A stretch of DNA of 64,000 bases from NCBI GenBank assembly GCA_002284875.1, contig CP015604.1, forward strand, positions 310,001-374,000. The letters run 5' to 3'. Each line of letters starts with the position of its first letter. Position 1 is the first letter of the stretch. Below are positions 8,544 through 16,701 of the stretch, one piece after another. The DNA comes from Actinobacteria bacterium IMCC26103. GTDB lineage: Bacteria; Actinomycetota; Actinomycetes; Nanopelagicales; Nanopelagicaceae. A program made the translations under genes and the position numbers. The notes below the pieces were generated by a model that saw only the letters and a program-made list of their open reading frames with translations, was not told the DNA's origin and searched no databases.

Positions 8544-9358
8544 ACTTTCAATCCTAGCGATTTACGTAAGAAGGAAACACTTTCTGTAGCCCAACTATCT
8601 TCCAACGCCACTGTCTCTGCGTAACTTTCTTGGCGCGGGGTCCATATTTCAATTACTGCAGTGATATCGCGCTTAGTTCCTCCAACAGATTCGATAACTG
8701 CAGCAACATCTAAGCGACCCTGCCCAAGTGCGGTGCCACGCACCGTAAATCCCATCTGACCATTTGTGCGAACGATTTCAAAATCCTTCAAATGCACATT
8801 AATTGCCCGTGGGGCTAACGCTGGAATAACGGTGTTAGGCGCTTCTACCGCTCCTAAAGAATTAACAGTGTCTAAGCAGATACCAACCCAATCAGCGCCA
8901 ACGCGATCGATAATCTCGTTAAATTGTGCGCAAGTTAAGCGATCATGATTTTCGATTGCTAATTTAATATTTGCTGCCTTAAATTTTGCGCCAAATGGTT
9001 TTAAGAGATCGCAAATCTCAGCCATATCTGGTTCGTGGCCCTTGCTATCAATTACTACGCGCAATAGTGGTGATCCCAATATTTGTGCGATTTTTAAGAA
9101 GCGCTCAATATTTTTGGCTTTAATACCGCGCGTGCCAACTTCTAGAGCTATCGAATAACTATCGGCAGCTGCCTTTAATTTGTACAGCTCATCATCAGCT
9201 AAATGCCCAATAGGTAAGTTATCGGCGATTTGCAGCACATCAGCGCCAAGGACTCGCGCCCGTTCCAATAATTCAAATGCGTTCATAACCACCGGGTGAT
9301 CGGCTTCGATTCCGCCGATCGCCCAAGGAAAGGTAAAGCTAGAAACGCCTAGTTTCAT
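8540..9358 (-). CDS. Xylose isomerase-like TIM-barrel sugar isomerase/epimerase
   Basis: 272 aa of the AP_endonuc_2 fold. The metal-site pattern is visible: the Glu of VEVGTRG-type strands, LAIENHD (Glu and His), CLDTVNSLG (Asp), NVHLKDFEI (His) and VIEIWTP (Glu) in order. Relatives include sugar and keto-sugar isomerases and epimerases and dehydratases such as IolE/IolH; D-apiose isomerase also belongs to this broad fold to my knowledge. It sits between the ApnO-like and SDR genes (9-nt gap and 4-nt overlap). A role in isomerising or epimerising the imported carbohydrate or an intermediate is inference. Confidence 0.8.
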   Translation of the reverse strand: MKLGVSSFTFPWAIGGIEADHPVVMNAFELLERARVLGADVLQIADNLPIGHLADDELYKLKAAADSYSIALEVGTRGIKAKNIERFLKIAQILGSPLLRVVIDSKGHEPDMAEICDLLKPFGAKFKAANIKLAIENHDRLTCAQFNEIIDRVGADWVGICLDTVNSLGAVEAPNTVIPALAPRAINVHLKDFEIVRTNGQMGFTVRGTALGQGRLDVAAVIESVGGTKRDITAVIEIWTPRQESYAETVALEDSWATESVSFLRKSLGLKV

Positions 9359-9366
9359 CTTGGGAT

Positions 9367-10212
9367 TTACTTATCTCCACCGGTGATTTGTTTAACGCTA
9401 GCGAGCACATTCTCTGGCTCAAAGATTGAAGCCCAATCATCACGGAAGAGTGAACCTTGCGCGTTCTTTAGCGCCATCAAAGCGCCATCAGACAACTTCC
9501 AATTTAGCTCTTCAAATAAGAGCGCGATGCTGATCTGAAGGTGTCCCATACAGAAATCTTTTGCAGCAGCCTCTGGTACTCCGAGATCAATAACTTTCTG
9601 CAGACCTTGGGTAATTACTTCTACACAACCATTAATTAGGGTTTCGCTAAGCGCGGGCTCTAGCAGCGCCATTTGCTGCACGGTGATGCGGTGGCTGGCG
9701 CTAATTGGCGCAAACATTTCAGTGGCAATGGTTTCAACTAAATCTGCTTCTTCTTCGGTGCCCCATGCGATAGCGAAAACAAGTGCTTGAGTCGCAAGTC
9801 CGCCGCCCCAATAATCGCGGCGCGCAGCAGGATCAGTCTCACCCAACAAACTAAATACTGGTGGATGCGTTGGATGGCAGACGAAACAACTTATATCCTT
9901 GCGCTTTTTTACACGGCTAGCCGCAATAGCAGCCGGATCTAAAAAGAGAATCTTTGTTCCAGGATCTAGCTTTGGGACTACTTCATCTGAAATTTGTCGA
10001 ACTAAAGCATCTGGAGTTGTGAAAATTACAACATCGGTGCCTTTCAGGGCATCATCTAGATCCATAACTTCTAAACCAGCTTCGCGAATGCGCGCTTGTC
10101 CGGCTTCAGATTTTTCAACGAAACGAAGTTGGTACTTCTTGGTTTCAAGAAGTGGTTTGGTAATTCGATTACCCATCTTCCCGCCGGCGCCCAAAATCGT
10201 TACAACAGTCAT
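9367..10212 (-). CDS. D-apionate oxidoisomerase-like dehydrogenase (ApnO family, putative)
   Basis: 281 aa. An N-terminal Rossmann motif, VTILGAGGKMGNRI, is followed by a distinctive CHPTHPPVF segment (about residues 108-116), then ETDPAARRDYWGGG. The C-terminal helical domain has ASHRITVQQMALLEPALSET and a late LFRDDWASIFEPE. This is the 6-phosphogluconate-dehydrogenase-C-like family that includes D-apionate oxidoisomerase, an NAD enzyme that oxidises D-apionate with migration of a hydroxymethyl group to 3-oxo-isoapionate. It is the first gene of a four-gene operon ending with the ApnL-like gene; the pairing supports the call. Other dehydrogenases share the fold, so function is probable, not certain. 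Confidence 0.6.
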   Translation of the reverse strand: MTVVTILGAGGKMGNRITKPLLETKKYQLRFVEKSEAGQARIREAGLEVMDLDDALKGTDVVIFTTPDALVRQISDEVVPKLDPGTKILFLDPAAIAASRVKKRKDISCFVCHPTHPPVFSLLGETDPAARRDYWGGGLATQALVFAIAWGTEEEADLVETIATEMFAPISASHRITVQQMALLEPALSETLINGCVEVITQGLQKVIDLGVPEAAAKDFCMGHLQISIALLFEELNWKLSDGALMALKNAQGSLFRDDWASIFEPENVLASVKQITGGDK

Positions 10213-10289
10213 CAGTTCTCCTATGAATTATGGTTTGCCTACTTTTTCAACTCTAGCAGCAGGAATATCCTCTGCGGTAGGCTCCTCAG
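10213..10289. promoter_or_regulatory. Divergent promoter region between ApnO-like and araB genes
   Basis: This 77-bp spacer must hold back-to-back promoters for the ApnO-like operon (minus) and the ribulokinase operon (plus), so the two could share a regulator. A Shine-Dalgarno-like AGGAGA serves the minus gene (about 10214-10219, read on the minus strand). No convincing palindrome was found by eye. Confidence 0.4.
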
Positions 10290-11975
10290 GTGCCAGATTC
10301 AGCTACTAAAGACTTTGCTAATAAATATGTAATTGGCGTTGATTACGGAACTCTTTCCGGTCGCGCACTTCTGGTTCGAGTCTCTGATGGCGCCGAAATT
10401 GCAACTTCAGTTTATGAATATCCACACGCAGTAATTGAAGAAACGCTGCCAACATCAGGTGCCAAACTTCCACCTGATTGGGCGCTGCAAGTTCCAGCAG
10501 ATTATGTTGATGTTCTCAAAGTTACCGTTCCTGCAGCCTTAAAAGAATCTGGGATTGATCCAGCATCGGTTATCGGAATAACTACAGATTTCACCGCCTG
10601 CACAGTTTTGCCCGTTAAAGCAGATGGCACACCACTTTGCGAACTACCGGAATTTTCTAAGAACCCACATGCCTTTGTGAAACTATGGAAGCACCATTCC
10701 GCGCAACCACATGCGGATCGAATTACTGATCTTGCGCACTCACGAAAGGAGCCATGGATTTCGCGTTACGGAGGGAAAATTTCATCGGAATGGGAATTTG
10801 CTAAAGCGCTGCAAGTTCTGGAAGATGCCCCTGAAATTTATCAAGCGATGGATAAATGGGTGGAAGCAGCTGACTGGATTATCTGGCAGCTCTGCGGAAA
10901 ATATGTGCGAAATATTTGTACCGCTGGATATAAAGGTATTTATCAAGATGGAAAGTATCCAAGTAAGGAATACCTAGCCGCGCTTAATCCTAAATTTGAA
11001 AACTTCATCTCTGAAAAGCTAGAACATGAAATTGGTCAGCTAGGCGCAGTTGCCGGAACTTTAAGCGCAGAAGCAGCAGCTTGGACTGGACTAAACGAAG
11101 GTATTGCAGTTGCAGTTGGAAACGTTGATGCGCACGTAACTTCAGCTGCTGCAAATGCAGTTAACCCAGGACAGATGGTTGCCATCATGGGTACATCTAC
11201 TTGCCATGTAATGGTTTCGGAGAAATTTGCTGAAGTACCTGGCATGTGTGGAGTCGTCGATGGCGGAATTATCGATGGCGCACTTGGCTATGAAGCAGGC
11301 CAATCAGGCGTTGGCGATATCTTCGGCTGGTTTGCTAATAATTACACACCCGCTGAATACACCGCAGCAGCCGCAGCTAAAGGCGTAGATATACATACCT
11401 ATCTATCTGATTTAGCTAGCGCGCAACCAGTTGGCGCACATGGTTTAGTCGCACTCGATTGGCAGAGCGGCAACCGATCTACCTTGGTAGATCACCAGTT
11501 ATCAGGGCTGATCATGGGCCTAACGCTTTCCACTAAACCTGAGGAAATTTACCGAGCCATCGTTGAATCAACTGCCTATGGTGCACGCAAGATCGTGCAG
11601 ACCTTTAATGAATCTGGTGTACCGGTAAAAGAGTTCATCGCTGCCGGTGGGCTAATCAAAAATAGATTTGTAATGCAGATCTATGCAGATGTATTGGATA
11701 TGCCGATCACAATTATTAAATCAGCCCAAGGTCCCGCACTTGGTTCTGCGATTCACGCAGCCGTTGCTGCCGGTGCCTATAAGGATGTACAGACTGCTTC
11801 AGCGGCGATGGGTGGAGTTGCGCCAGAGCGCTACCAACCAATTGCCGCTAACGTTGCGGTCTATAACGATCTCTATACGCACTACAACAATCTTTATGAA
11901 AGCTTTGGGCACAATGGTGCAATGCATTCACTGCGCGCGATCCGCGATCGCGCCCTTACAGGATCGGCAAAATAA
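10290..11975 (+). CDS. araB: L-ribulokinase
   Basis: 561 aa, the length expected for AraB and longer than most FGGY kinases. It opens with VIGVDYGTLSGRALLV, the AraB-type phosphate loop, and has the AVGNVDAHVTSA and MGTSTCHVM adenosine-site region plus the late FIAAGGLIKNRFVMQIYADVL block. It phosphorylates L-ribulose to L-ribulose 5-phosphate. The start is a GTG at 10290; an ATG at 10328 is out of frame. It overlaps the next gene by one base (TAATG), forming an araBD unit. No L-arabinose isomerase gene is present in the window, so the source of L-ribulose is unclear. Confidence 0.88.
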   Translation: MPDSATKDFANKYVIGVDYGTLSGRALLVRVSDGAEIATSVYEYPHAVIEETLPTSGAKLPPDWALQVPADYVDVLKVTVPAALKESGIDPASVIGITTDFTACTVLPVKADGTPLCELPEFSKNPHAFVKLWKHHSAQPHADRITDLAHSRKEPWISRYGGKISSEWEFAKALQVLEDAPEIYQAMDKWVEAADWIIWQLCGKYVRNICTAGYKGIYQDGKYPSKEYLAALNPKFENFISEKLEHEIGQLGAVAGTLSAEAAAWTGLNEGIAVAVGNVDAHVTSAAANAVNPGQMVAIMGTSTCHVMVSEKFAEVPGMCGVVDGGIIDGALGYEAGQSGVGDIFGWFANNYTPAEYTAAAAAKGVDIHTYLSDLASAQPVGAHGLVALDWQSGNRSTLVDHQLSGLIMGLTLSTKPEEIYRAIVESTAYGARKIVQTFNESGVPVKEFIAAGGLIKNRFVMQIYADVLDMPITIIKSAQGPALGSAIHAAVAAGAYKDVQTASAAMGGVAPERYQPIAANVAVYNDLYTHYNNLYESFGHNGAMHSLRAIRDRALTGSAK

Positions 11976-12637
11976 TGGGTGAAAAGAAAAATTTACAAAG
12001 CAAAGTCTGCAAATTAAATATTGACCTGCAGCGATATGGGCTAGTTGCATGGACTGCCGGCAACGTTTCTGAACGTATGGCTGATGGAAAAAGTTTTATG
12101 ATCAAACCAAGTGGCGTTAGCTATGAAGATTTAGTTCCATCTCAGATGATTATCTGTGATCTTGATGGAAAAGTTCTCGAAGGTGAACTCTCCCCTTCTA
12201 GCGACACTTTTACCCATGCCTATATCTACCGCCATATGCCAGAAGTCGGCGGCGTCGTTCATACACATTCAAATTACGCAGCAGCTTGGAGCGCAATACA
12301 TAGCGCCATTCCTTGCGCGCTAACTGCGATGGCTGATGAATTCGGTGGCGAAATTCCACTTGGCCCATTTGCGCTTATTGGTAATGATGAAATCGGTAAA
12401 GGTGTGGTTCAAACCCTTACGGGACACCGATCTTCAGCGGTAATCATGAAAAATCACGGAGTTTTCGCAATCGGTAAAGATGCCACCGCCGCAGTTAAAT
12501 CTGCGGTTATGTGCGAAGACGTTGCAAAGACAACTTGGATCGCAAAGACGCTGGGTAATCTGCAATTACTTGATCAAGCCAGCATCGATAAGTTGTATGA
12601 CCGCTATCAAAATATCTATGGGCAACGCGGTAATTAA
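11975..12637 (+). CDS. araD: L-ribulose-5-phosphate 4-epimerase
   Basis: 220 aa class II aldolase/epimerase family. Visible elements are TAGNVSERM near residue 24, KPSGVSYEDL, then SSDTFTHAYIYR, and the metal-binding VVHTHSNYA pair of His residues plus the later KNHGVFAIG His. This matches AraD rather than fuculose-phosphate aldolase because of length and the SSDTFTHAYIY segment (substrate Thr and acid/base region). It converts L-ribulose-5-P to D-xylulose-5-P for the pentose phosphate pathway. It is translationally coupled to araB through a TAATG junction. Confidence 0.87.
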   Translation: MGEKKNLQSKVCKLNIDLQRYGLVAWTAGNVSERMADGKSFMIKPSGVSYEDLVPSQMIICDLDGKVLEGELSPSSDTFTHAYIYRHMPEVGGVVHTHSNYAAAWSAIHSAIPCALTAMADEFGGEIPLGPFALIGNDEIGKGVVQTLTGHRSSAVIMKNHGVFAIGKDATAAVKSAVMCEDVAKTTWIAKTLGNLQLLDQASIDKLYDRYQNIYGQRGN

Positions 12638-12690
12638 GCGTAATTATTAACCAATTTTAATTGCAGTAGTGATTGTGGGAAGATTTGCCA

Positions 12691-13458
12691 ATGGCTAATG
12701 ATGAACGTTTAACCCTCTCTGTCGACTGTGGCGGGCTCTTCTTAAAGAGCTGTGTTCTCGACGAGTCAGGAACGATGCACTCGAAGCCCGGTCGCGTGGA
12801 AACACCATATCCGCTTTCACCACAAAGATTTATGGATACGATTAAAGAGATTTCAGATTCACTTCCAACGACATATCGCGCAACCATCGGTATGCCCGGA
12901 ATGATTCGCCACGGTGTAGTTATCTCAACTCCGCATTACATGACTAAGAGCGGGCCACGCACACGTATTGATCCAGAACTCCAAGAACAATGGAGCGGAT
13001 TTGATATGCAGAACGCGCTATCTAAAAAATTAGAAATGCCAACGCGCGTATTAAATGATGCTGAAGTACATGGCGCAGGAATTATTTCAGGTTCTGGCTA
13101 TGAAGTAGTTATTACTCTTGGCACCGGGCTTGGTTTTGCAATCTTTTATGGTGGCTCTCTTTCACCACATATTGAATTTTCACACGCACCTGTGCGTCGT
13201 GCGACAACTTATGACACTTGGATTGGCGAACACGAGCGCCGCCGCCTAGGAAATGCTTTCTGGTCACGTCGCATTCGGGCCATGGTTGATGAACTTCGCC
13301 CGGTATTTATGTGGGATCGCCTCTATATCGGTGGCGGAAATGCTCGTTGTATCCGTCAAGCAGATTTAGATCGCATGGGCGATGAAGTTGTAATCGTTCC
13401 CAACGCGGCTGGTGTTGCAGGTGGCGTGCGCGCTTGGACTTTAGAGCAATACAAGTAG
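12691..13458 (+). CDS. ROK-family sugar kinase (polyphosphate glucokinase-like)
   Basis: About 255 aa from the chosen start ATG 12691 (MANDERL), preceded by GGGAAGA; a start at 12673 is possible but has poorer context. The ROK fold is shown by the LNDAEVHGAG catalytic Asp region (near residue 120), the VVITLGTGLGFAIFYGG phosphate loop, and the C-terminal YIGGGNAR. These resemble PpgK-type actinobacterial glucokinases. Unusually, the first phosphate loop reads SVDCGGLFLK, with Cys in place of the usual Gly/Ile of D-I-G-G-T, and it lacks the Thr. It probably phosphorylates a hexose at the 6-position; substrate and activity need testing. Confidence 0.72.
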   Translation: MANDERLTLSVDCGGLFLKSCVLDESGTMHSKPGRVETPYPLSPQRFMDTIKEISDSLPTTYRATIGMPGMIRHGVVISTPHYMTKSGPRTRIDPELQEQWSGFDMQNALSKKLEMPTRVLNDAEVHGAGIISGSGYEVVITLGTGLGFAIFYGGSLSPHIEFSHAPVRRATTYDTWIGEHERRRLGNAFWSRRIRAMVDELRPVFMWDRLYIGGGNARCIRQADLDRMGDEVVIVPNAAGVAGGVRAWTLEQYK

Positions 13459-13461
13459 TAG

Positions 13462-14778
13462 TTAAGTAACCTTTAATTTAAAGGCGCCTGCTGCGATTCC
13501 CGCAAACTCTGCAGCCCCTGTCGCCCCAGCCTCTGTTGCATCTGAAACTCGGTAACTTCCAAACTGTTTCTCTTTGGCGTAAGCAATAACTGGATTCTTA
13601 ATCCAGCCACCTGCAATTACAACGTTCTGTGCTTTACCGGTGTATTTTTCAATTAGCGAGATCATCTGCGCTGAGTCATCTACTAAATGTTCAACAGTTG
13701 CGCGAAATAGCGCAGCAGGTGAAACGGCGTCATCTAAGTTGGTAACAGATAGTCCATGGTAATCATTTACAACGCGCATCGCACTTGCGTTTGGATCAAT
13801 GGCAAGTGCTGCCTTACCAAGTGCGATCTTCTCTTCGCGTGTAGATACTCCGACTAGCGAACAGGCGCGCTCCAGAGTTAACCCGGTTGGCAGCGCGCCA
13901 AGCAAGGTGTAGTGATCTGCAATTACCGAACAACTCAAACCAACATTGGCCGCCGCTAATTCGGCGATTGCATCGCGTGTTAAGGGAGCTTTAAAAGTTC
14001 GAAGTAACGCTTCTGCAGTTCCCATTGAATCAAAAAGTGAGCCTTCATTTATCGCGCCGCAGTAATACGCAGCAGTGAAATGGTCGTGGCCGGCAATTGT
14101 TATTACTGCGCCTCTTAAAACTTCAGGTGCTTGGTTATTTACAACTCCGATTGGTTCACCGGCGACTACAAGGCGGGCCAAGAAGTCTTTTCCGCCACCA
14201 ACTAAAGCAATCGCTTCTTCCCATGGTTTGCGGGCTTCGACATCAAAGAAACCAGTGCGACTGACTAACGAAAGTTCATTAACTGGTTCGGCACCTAAAC
14301 AGTAAGCCACCCATTCAGGCGCTGATAGAAAGTACTTTGCCTTCTTAGATTCTGGATAATTTTTATTTAGCCAGAGCGTTTTGGAAATTGTTACGATCTC
14401 ATTTAACAAAGCGCCAGCACGTGCACGGAATTCAAAATCACCTAACTCTTTAATAATTGGCTCAGTTATTCCACGTGGATCATGCCAAGCTAAACCTGGA
14501 GATAGCGGTTTACCCGCCGCATCCATCAAGACGCCAGTTTCGCTAAATCCCGTAAAACCAATCGCTCGAACTTTCCCGCCAGCTAATTCAGCAGCCTTGG
14601 CAGCAACTGCGATGACGGTTTTAGCAAGCAGCAACATATCTATCTCGCTGAAATTCTTCTCATGTTTCCATGGAGTTGGTTCGGCGTATTCTGAAATAAC
14701 TTTCAAATTTAAATCAGTTGCGACCGCTTTAAGGCGTGATGTCCCAATATCTACGCCGATCAATATCTCTTGCGACAT
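13462..14778 (-). CDS. FGGY-family carbohydrate kinase
   Basis: 438 aa, shorter than the 480-510 aa of typical xylulose or glycerol kinases. It has the first phosphate motif LIGVDIGTSRLKAV, the substrate-domain GFTGFSETGVLMDAAGKPL with GLAWHDPRG, the mid VVIAGGWIKNPVIAYAKEK FGGY-C signature and SMGTAEALLR. It transfers phosphate from ATP to a sugar or polyol; xylulose-, gluconate- and fuculose-type substrates share these motifs, so the substrate is left open. It abuts manA on the same strand with no gap (stop of manA next to its start), suggesting co-transcription. Confidence 0.85.
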   Translation of the reverse strand: MSQEILIGVDIGTSRLKAVATDLNLKVISEYAEPTPWKHEKNFSEIDMLLLAKTVIAVAAKAAELAGGKVRAIGFTGFSETGVLMDAAGKPLSPGLAWHDPRGITEPIIKELGDFEFRARAGALLNEIVTISKTLWLNKNYPESKKAKYFLSAPEWVAYCLGAEPVNELSLVSRTGFFDVEARKPWEEAIALVGGGKDFLARLVVAGEPIGVVNNQAPEVLRGAVITIAGHDHFTAAYYCGAINEGSLFDSMGTAEALLRTFKAPLTRDAIAELAAANVGLSCSVIADHYTLLGALPTGLTLERACSLVGVSTREEKIALGKAALAIDPNASAMRVVNDYHGLSVTNLDDAVSPAALFRATVEHLVDDSAQMISLIEKYTGKAQNVVIAGGWIKNPVIAYAKEKQFGSYRVSDATEAGATGAAEFAGIAAGAFKLKVT

Positions 14779-15813
14779 TTATTCGGCGACTCGCGCCAAA
14801 TCTGCCAGTGGTGGGCGGCAGATAACTGCGTTGGCTCCAGAGAGTGAATATGCGCCGGCGGAGAATGGGATTACGACTGCGTCGCCTTTAGCAATCGTCA
14901 TAGTTGGCGCATTTGCAAAGGAGATTTCTCCATCCCCATCTAGAACTAACACAATCGCAAAACCTGCAGGTAGATCACCAGAACCAGGTGCTAAATGAGC
15001 CCGGAAATAGCCATCTGATTTCAGCGGCAGAATTGAACGTAAGGCGCCTCCAGAGAAAACATTATTGGTTATCAGAGAATCAAATTCTGCATCCGTGAGT
15101 GGATCAAGTTTTAAGGCATCAGTAACAGTTTCAAAACCTAGCCCGAGATGGCCATCTTTTATGCCATCTACTGCAAACCCTTCCCATTCCAAGAGCGCTG
15201 ATAAATCAGTTGGCTCTTGTAGCTCAAGCACAAATATTCCAGCATCAATTGCATGAGCAACTCCAGCAGGAACAAGCACAGCATCGCCAACTTTTACTTC
15301 CTTGCGGCGCAAAGATGCGAGCAGCGCTGCAGAGTCTTGGGCGCGAACTAATTTAAGAAGATCTCCCTTGTTCTGCTTAGATGCAAAACCCAAGCCAACA
15401 CCTGAACCAGCAGGTGCTTCCAAGATAATCCAGGCTTCAGTTTTACCGTGATCTAAACCTAAATGAGTTTTCGCAAAGGCTTTATTAGGATGATAGTGAA
15501 CCGGTAAGCGTTGATCTGGATCTAGCAACTTAACCAAAATTTCAGTAGATAAACCAAAGTTTTTAACGTGATCTGCGCCGAGCCATCCATCTGCATCTGC
15601 CTTAATTGCATCACGTAACAACGTTCCGTCTGCCAAGTGTGATAAACCTTGCTCGGCTTCACCGAAGCGAGTTGTTACTGAACCAATCCACTCTTCTGGA
15701 CGCATTGGCCCACCTGGCCCATGACGCAGCGCACCAATACGATTTCCACCGCGATAGAAGTGATCAAATTGATTAGATGGAAGTTTGGCGGGGGTAGTTG
15801 AACTCTGTGACAT
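14779..15813 (-). CDS. manA: Mannose-6-phosphate isomerase, class I
   Basis: 344 aa cupin protein. The metal-site cluster is visible around residues 95-120: DPDQRLPVHYHPNKAFAKTHLG, then KTEAWIILE (His-x-His and Glu). A second cupin half has VGDAVLVPAGVAHAIDAGIFVLELQEPTDLS, typical of type I phosphomannose isomerases. It interconverts mannose-6-P and fructose-6-P, feeding either mannose use or GDP-mannose (the fcl/gmd genes at 46.7-48.6 kb need GDP-mannose). It is the upstream gene of the manA-FGGY pair. The start is ATG 15813, in a short spacer shared with the divergent aldolase gene. Confidence 0.82.
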   Translation of the reverse strand: MSQSSTTPAKLPSNQFDHFYRGGNRIGALRHGPGGPMRPEEWIGSVTTRFGEAEQGLSHLADGTLLRDAIKADADGWLGADHVKNFGLSTEILVKLLDPDQRLPVHYHPNKAFAKTHLGLDHGKTEAWIILEAPAGSGVGLGFASKQNKGDLLKLVRAQDSAALLASLRRKEVKVGDAVLVPAGVAHAIDAGIFVLELQEPTDLSALLEWEGFAVDGIKDGHLGLGFETVTDALKLDPLTDAEFDSLITNNVFSGGALRSILPLKSDGYFRAHLAPGSGDLPAGFAIVLVLDGDGEISFANAPTMTIAKGDAVVIPFSAGAYSLSGANAVICRPPLADLARVAE

Positions 15814-15869
15814 GGTTCTAGACTACTTGTAGGATTAAGAAAATTACCAGCGAAAATGGAGTTACCTAA

Positions 15870-16700
15870 ATGTCTGATGTATCTATTCGCTTAAAGCGCC
15901 TCTTTAATAATGGCCGCTGCTTCGATATCGCAGTAGACCATGGCTTCTTTGGCGAAGGAACTTTCCTAGCTGGTATCGAGGATATGAAGGCAGCTGTAGA
16001 TACTTTGATCAATGCAGCCCCTGATGCCATTCAATTAACCCTAGGTCAAGCTAAGTTATTACAGAGCCACCCAAACCCCCATAAACCATCGCTTGTTTTG
16101 CGAACTGATGTAGCAAATGTTTATGGAAAAGTAATTCCAGATCACCTTTTTAGTATTTTGCTGGAAGAACCTGTTTTGCAGGCAGTGCGCCTTGATGCTG
16201 CGATTGTTGTTGTAAACCTTCTAGATTTGCCAGGTCGTCCTGAACTTCGTGATGCATGTATCCGCAACATCATGACGCTTAAGGCGCAATGTGAATATTA
16301 TGGAATGCCACTTATGGTCGAACCTTTAGTTATGAAAGATTCTTCCGCTGGCGGATACACATCTGATGGTGAACTTGAAAAAGTTGTTCCATTGGTTCGC
16401 CAAGCAATTGAATTAGGCGCCGATGTAATTAAGGCAGATCCAACAGATAATGCAGCTGATTATCATCACGTAATTCAAACCGCTGGTTCTGTACCAGTCC
16501 TTGTACGCGGTGGCGGACGCGTCTCTGATGAAGAGTTACTAAATCGCACCGCAGAAGTTTTAAAGCAAGGCGCCGCCGGAATTGTTTATGGTCGCAACAT
16601 CATCGCCCATCCAAAACCAGCAAAGATGACCCAGGCTTTGATGGCGATGTTGCACAACGGAACATCTGCAGCTGATGCGCTAAAGATTGTTAGCGCTTGA
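15870..16700 (+). CDS. Class I aldolase (DeoC/LacD/DhnA-type)
   Basis: 276 aa TIM barrel. It starts with CFDIAVDHGFFGEG, as in archaeal-type class I fructose-bisphosphate and LsrF-like aldolases. The Schiff-base Lys is in IELGADVIKADPTDN (near residue 190). A phosphate-binding end is seen in PVLVRGGGRVSDEE and GAAGIVYGRNII. It cleaves or forms a phosphorylated ketose or ketoacid; the exact substrate is not readable. A ribosome-binding GGAG lies in the 56-nt spacer. The next gene starts 1 nt after its stop, so aldolase, dehydrogenase and ribokinase form an operon. Confidence 0.82.
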   Translation: MSDVSIRLKRLFNNGRCFDIAVDHGFFGEGTFLAGIEDMKAAVDTLINAAPDAIQLTLGQAKLLQSHPNPHKPSLVLRTDVANVYGKVIPDHLFSILLEEPVLQAVRLDAAIVVVNLLDLPGRPELRDACIRNIMTLKAQCEYYGMPLMVEPLVMKDSSAGGYTSDGELEKVVPLVRQAIELGADVIKADPTDNAADYHHVIQTAGSVPVLVRGGGRVSDEELLNRTAEVLKQGAAGIVYGRNIIAHPKPAKMTQALMAMLHNGTSAADALKIVSA

Positions 16701-16701
16701 G

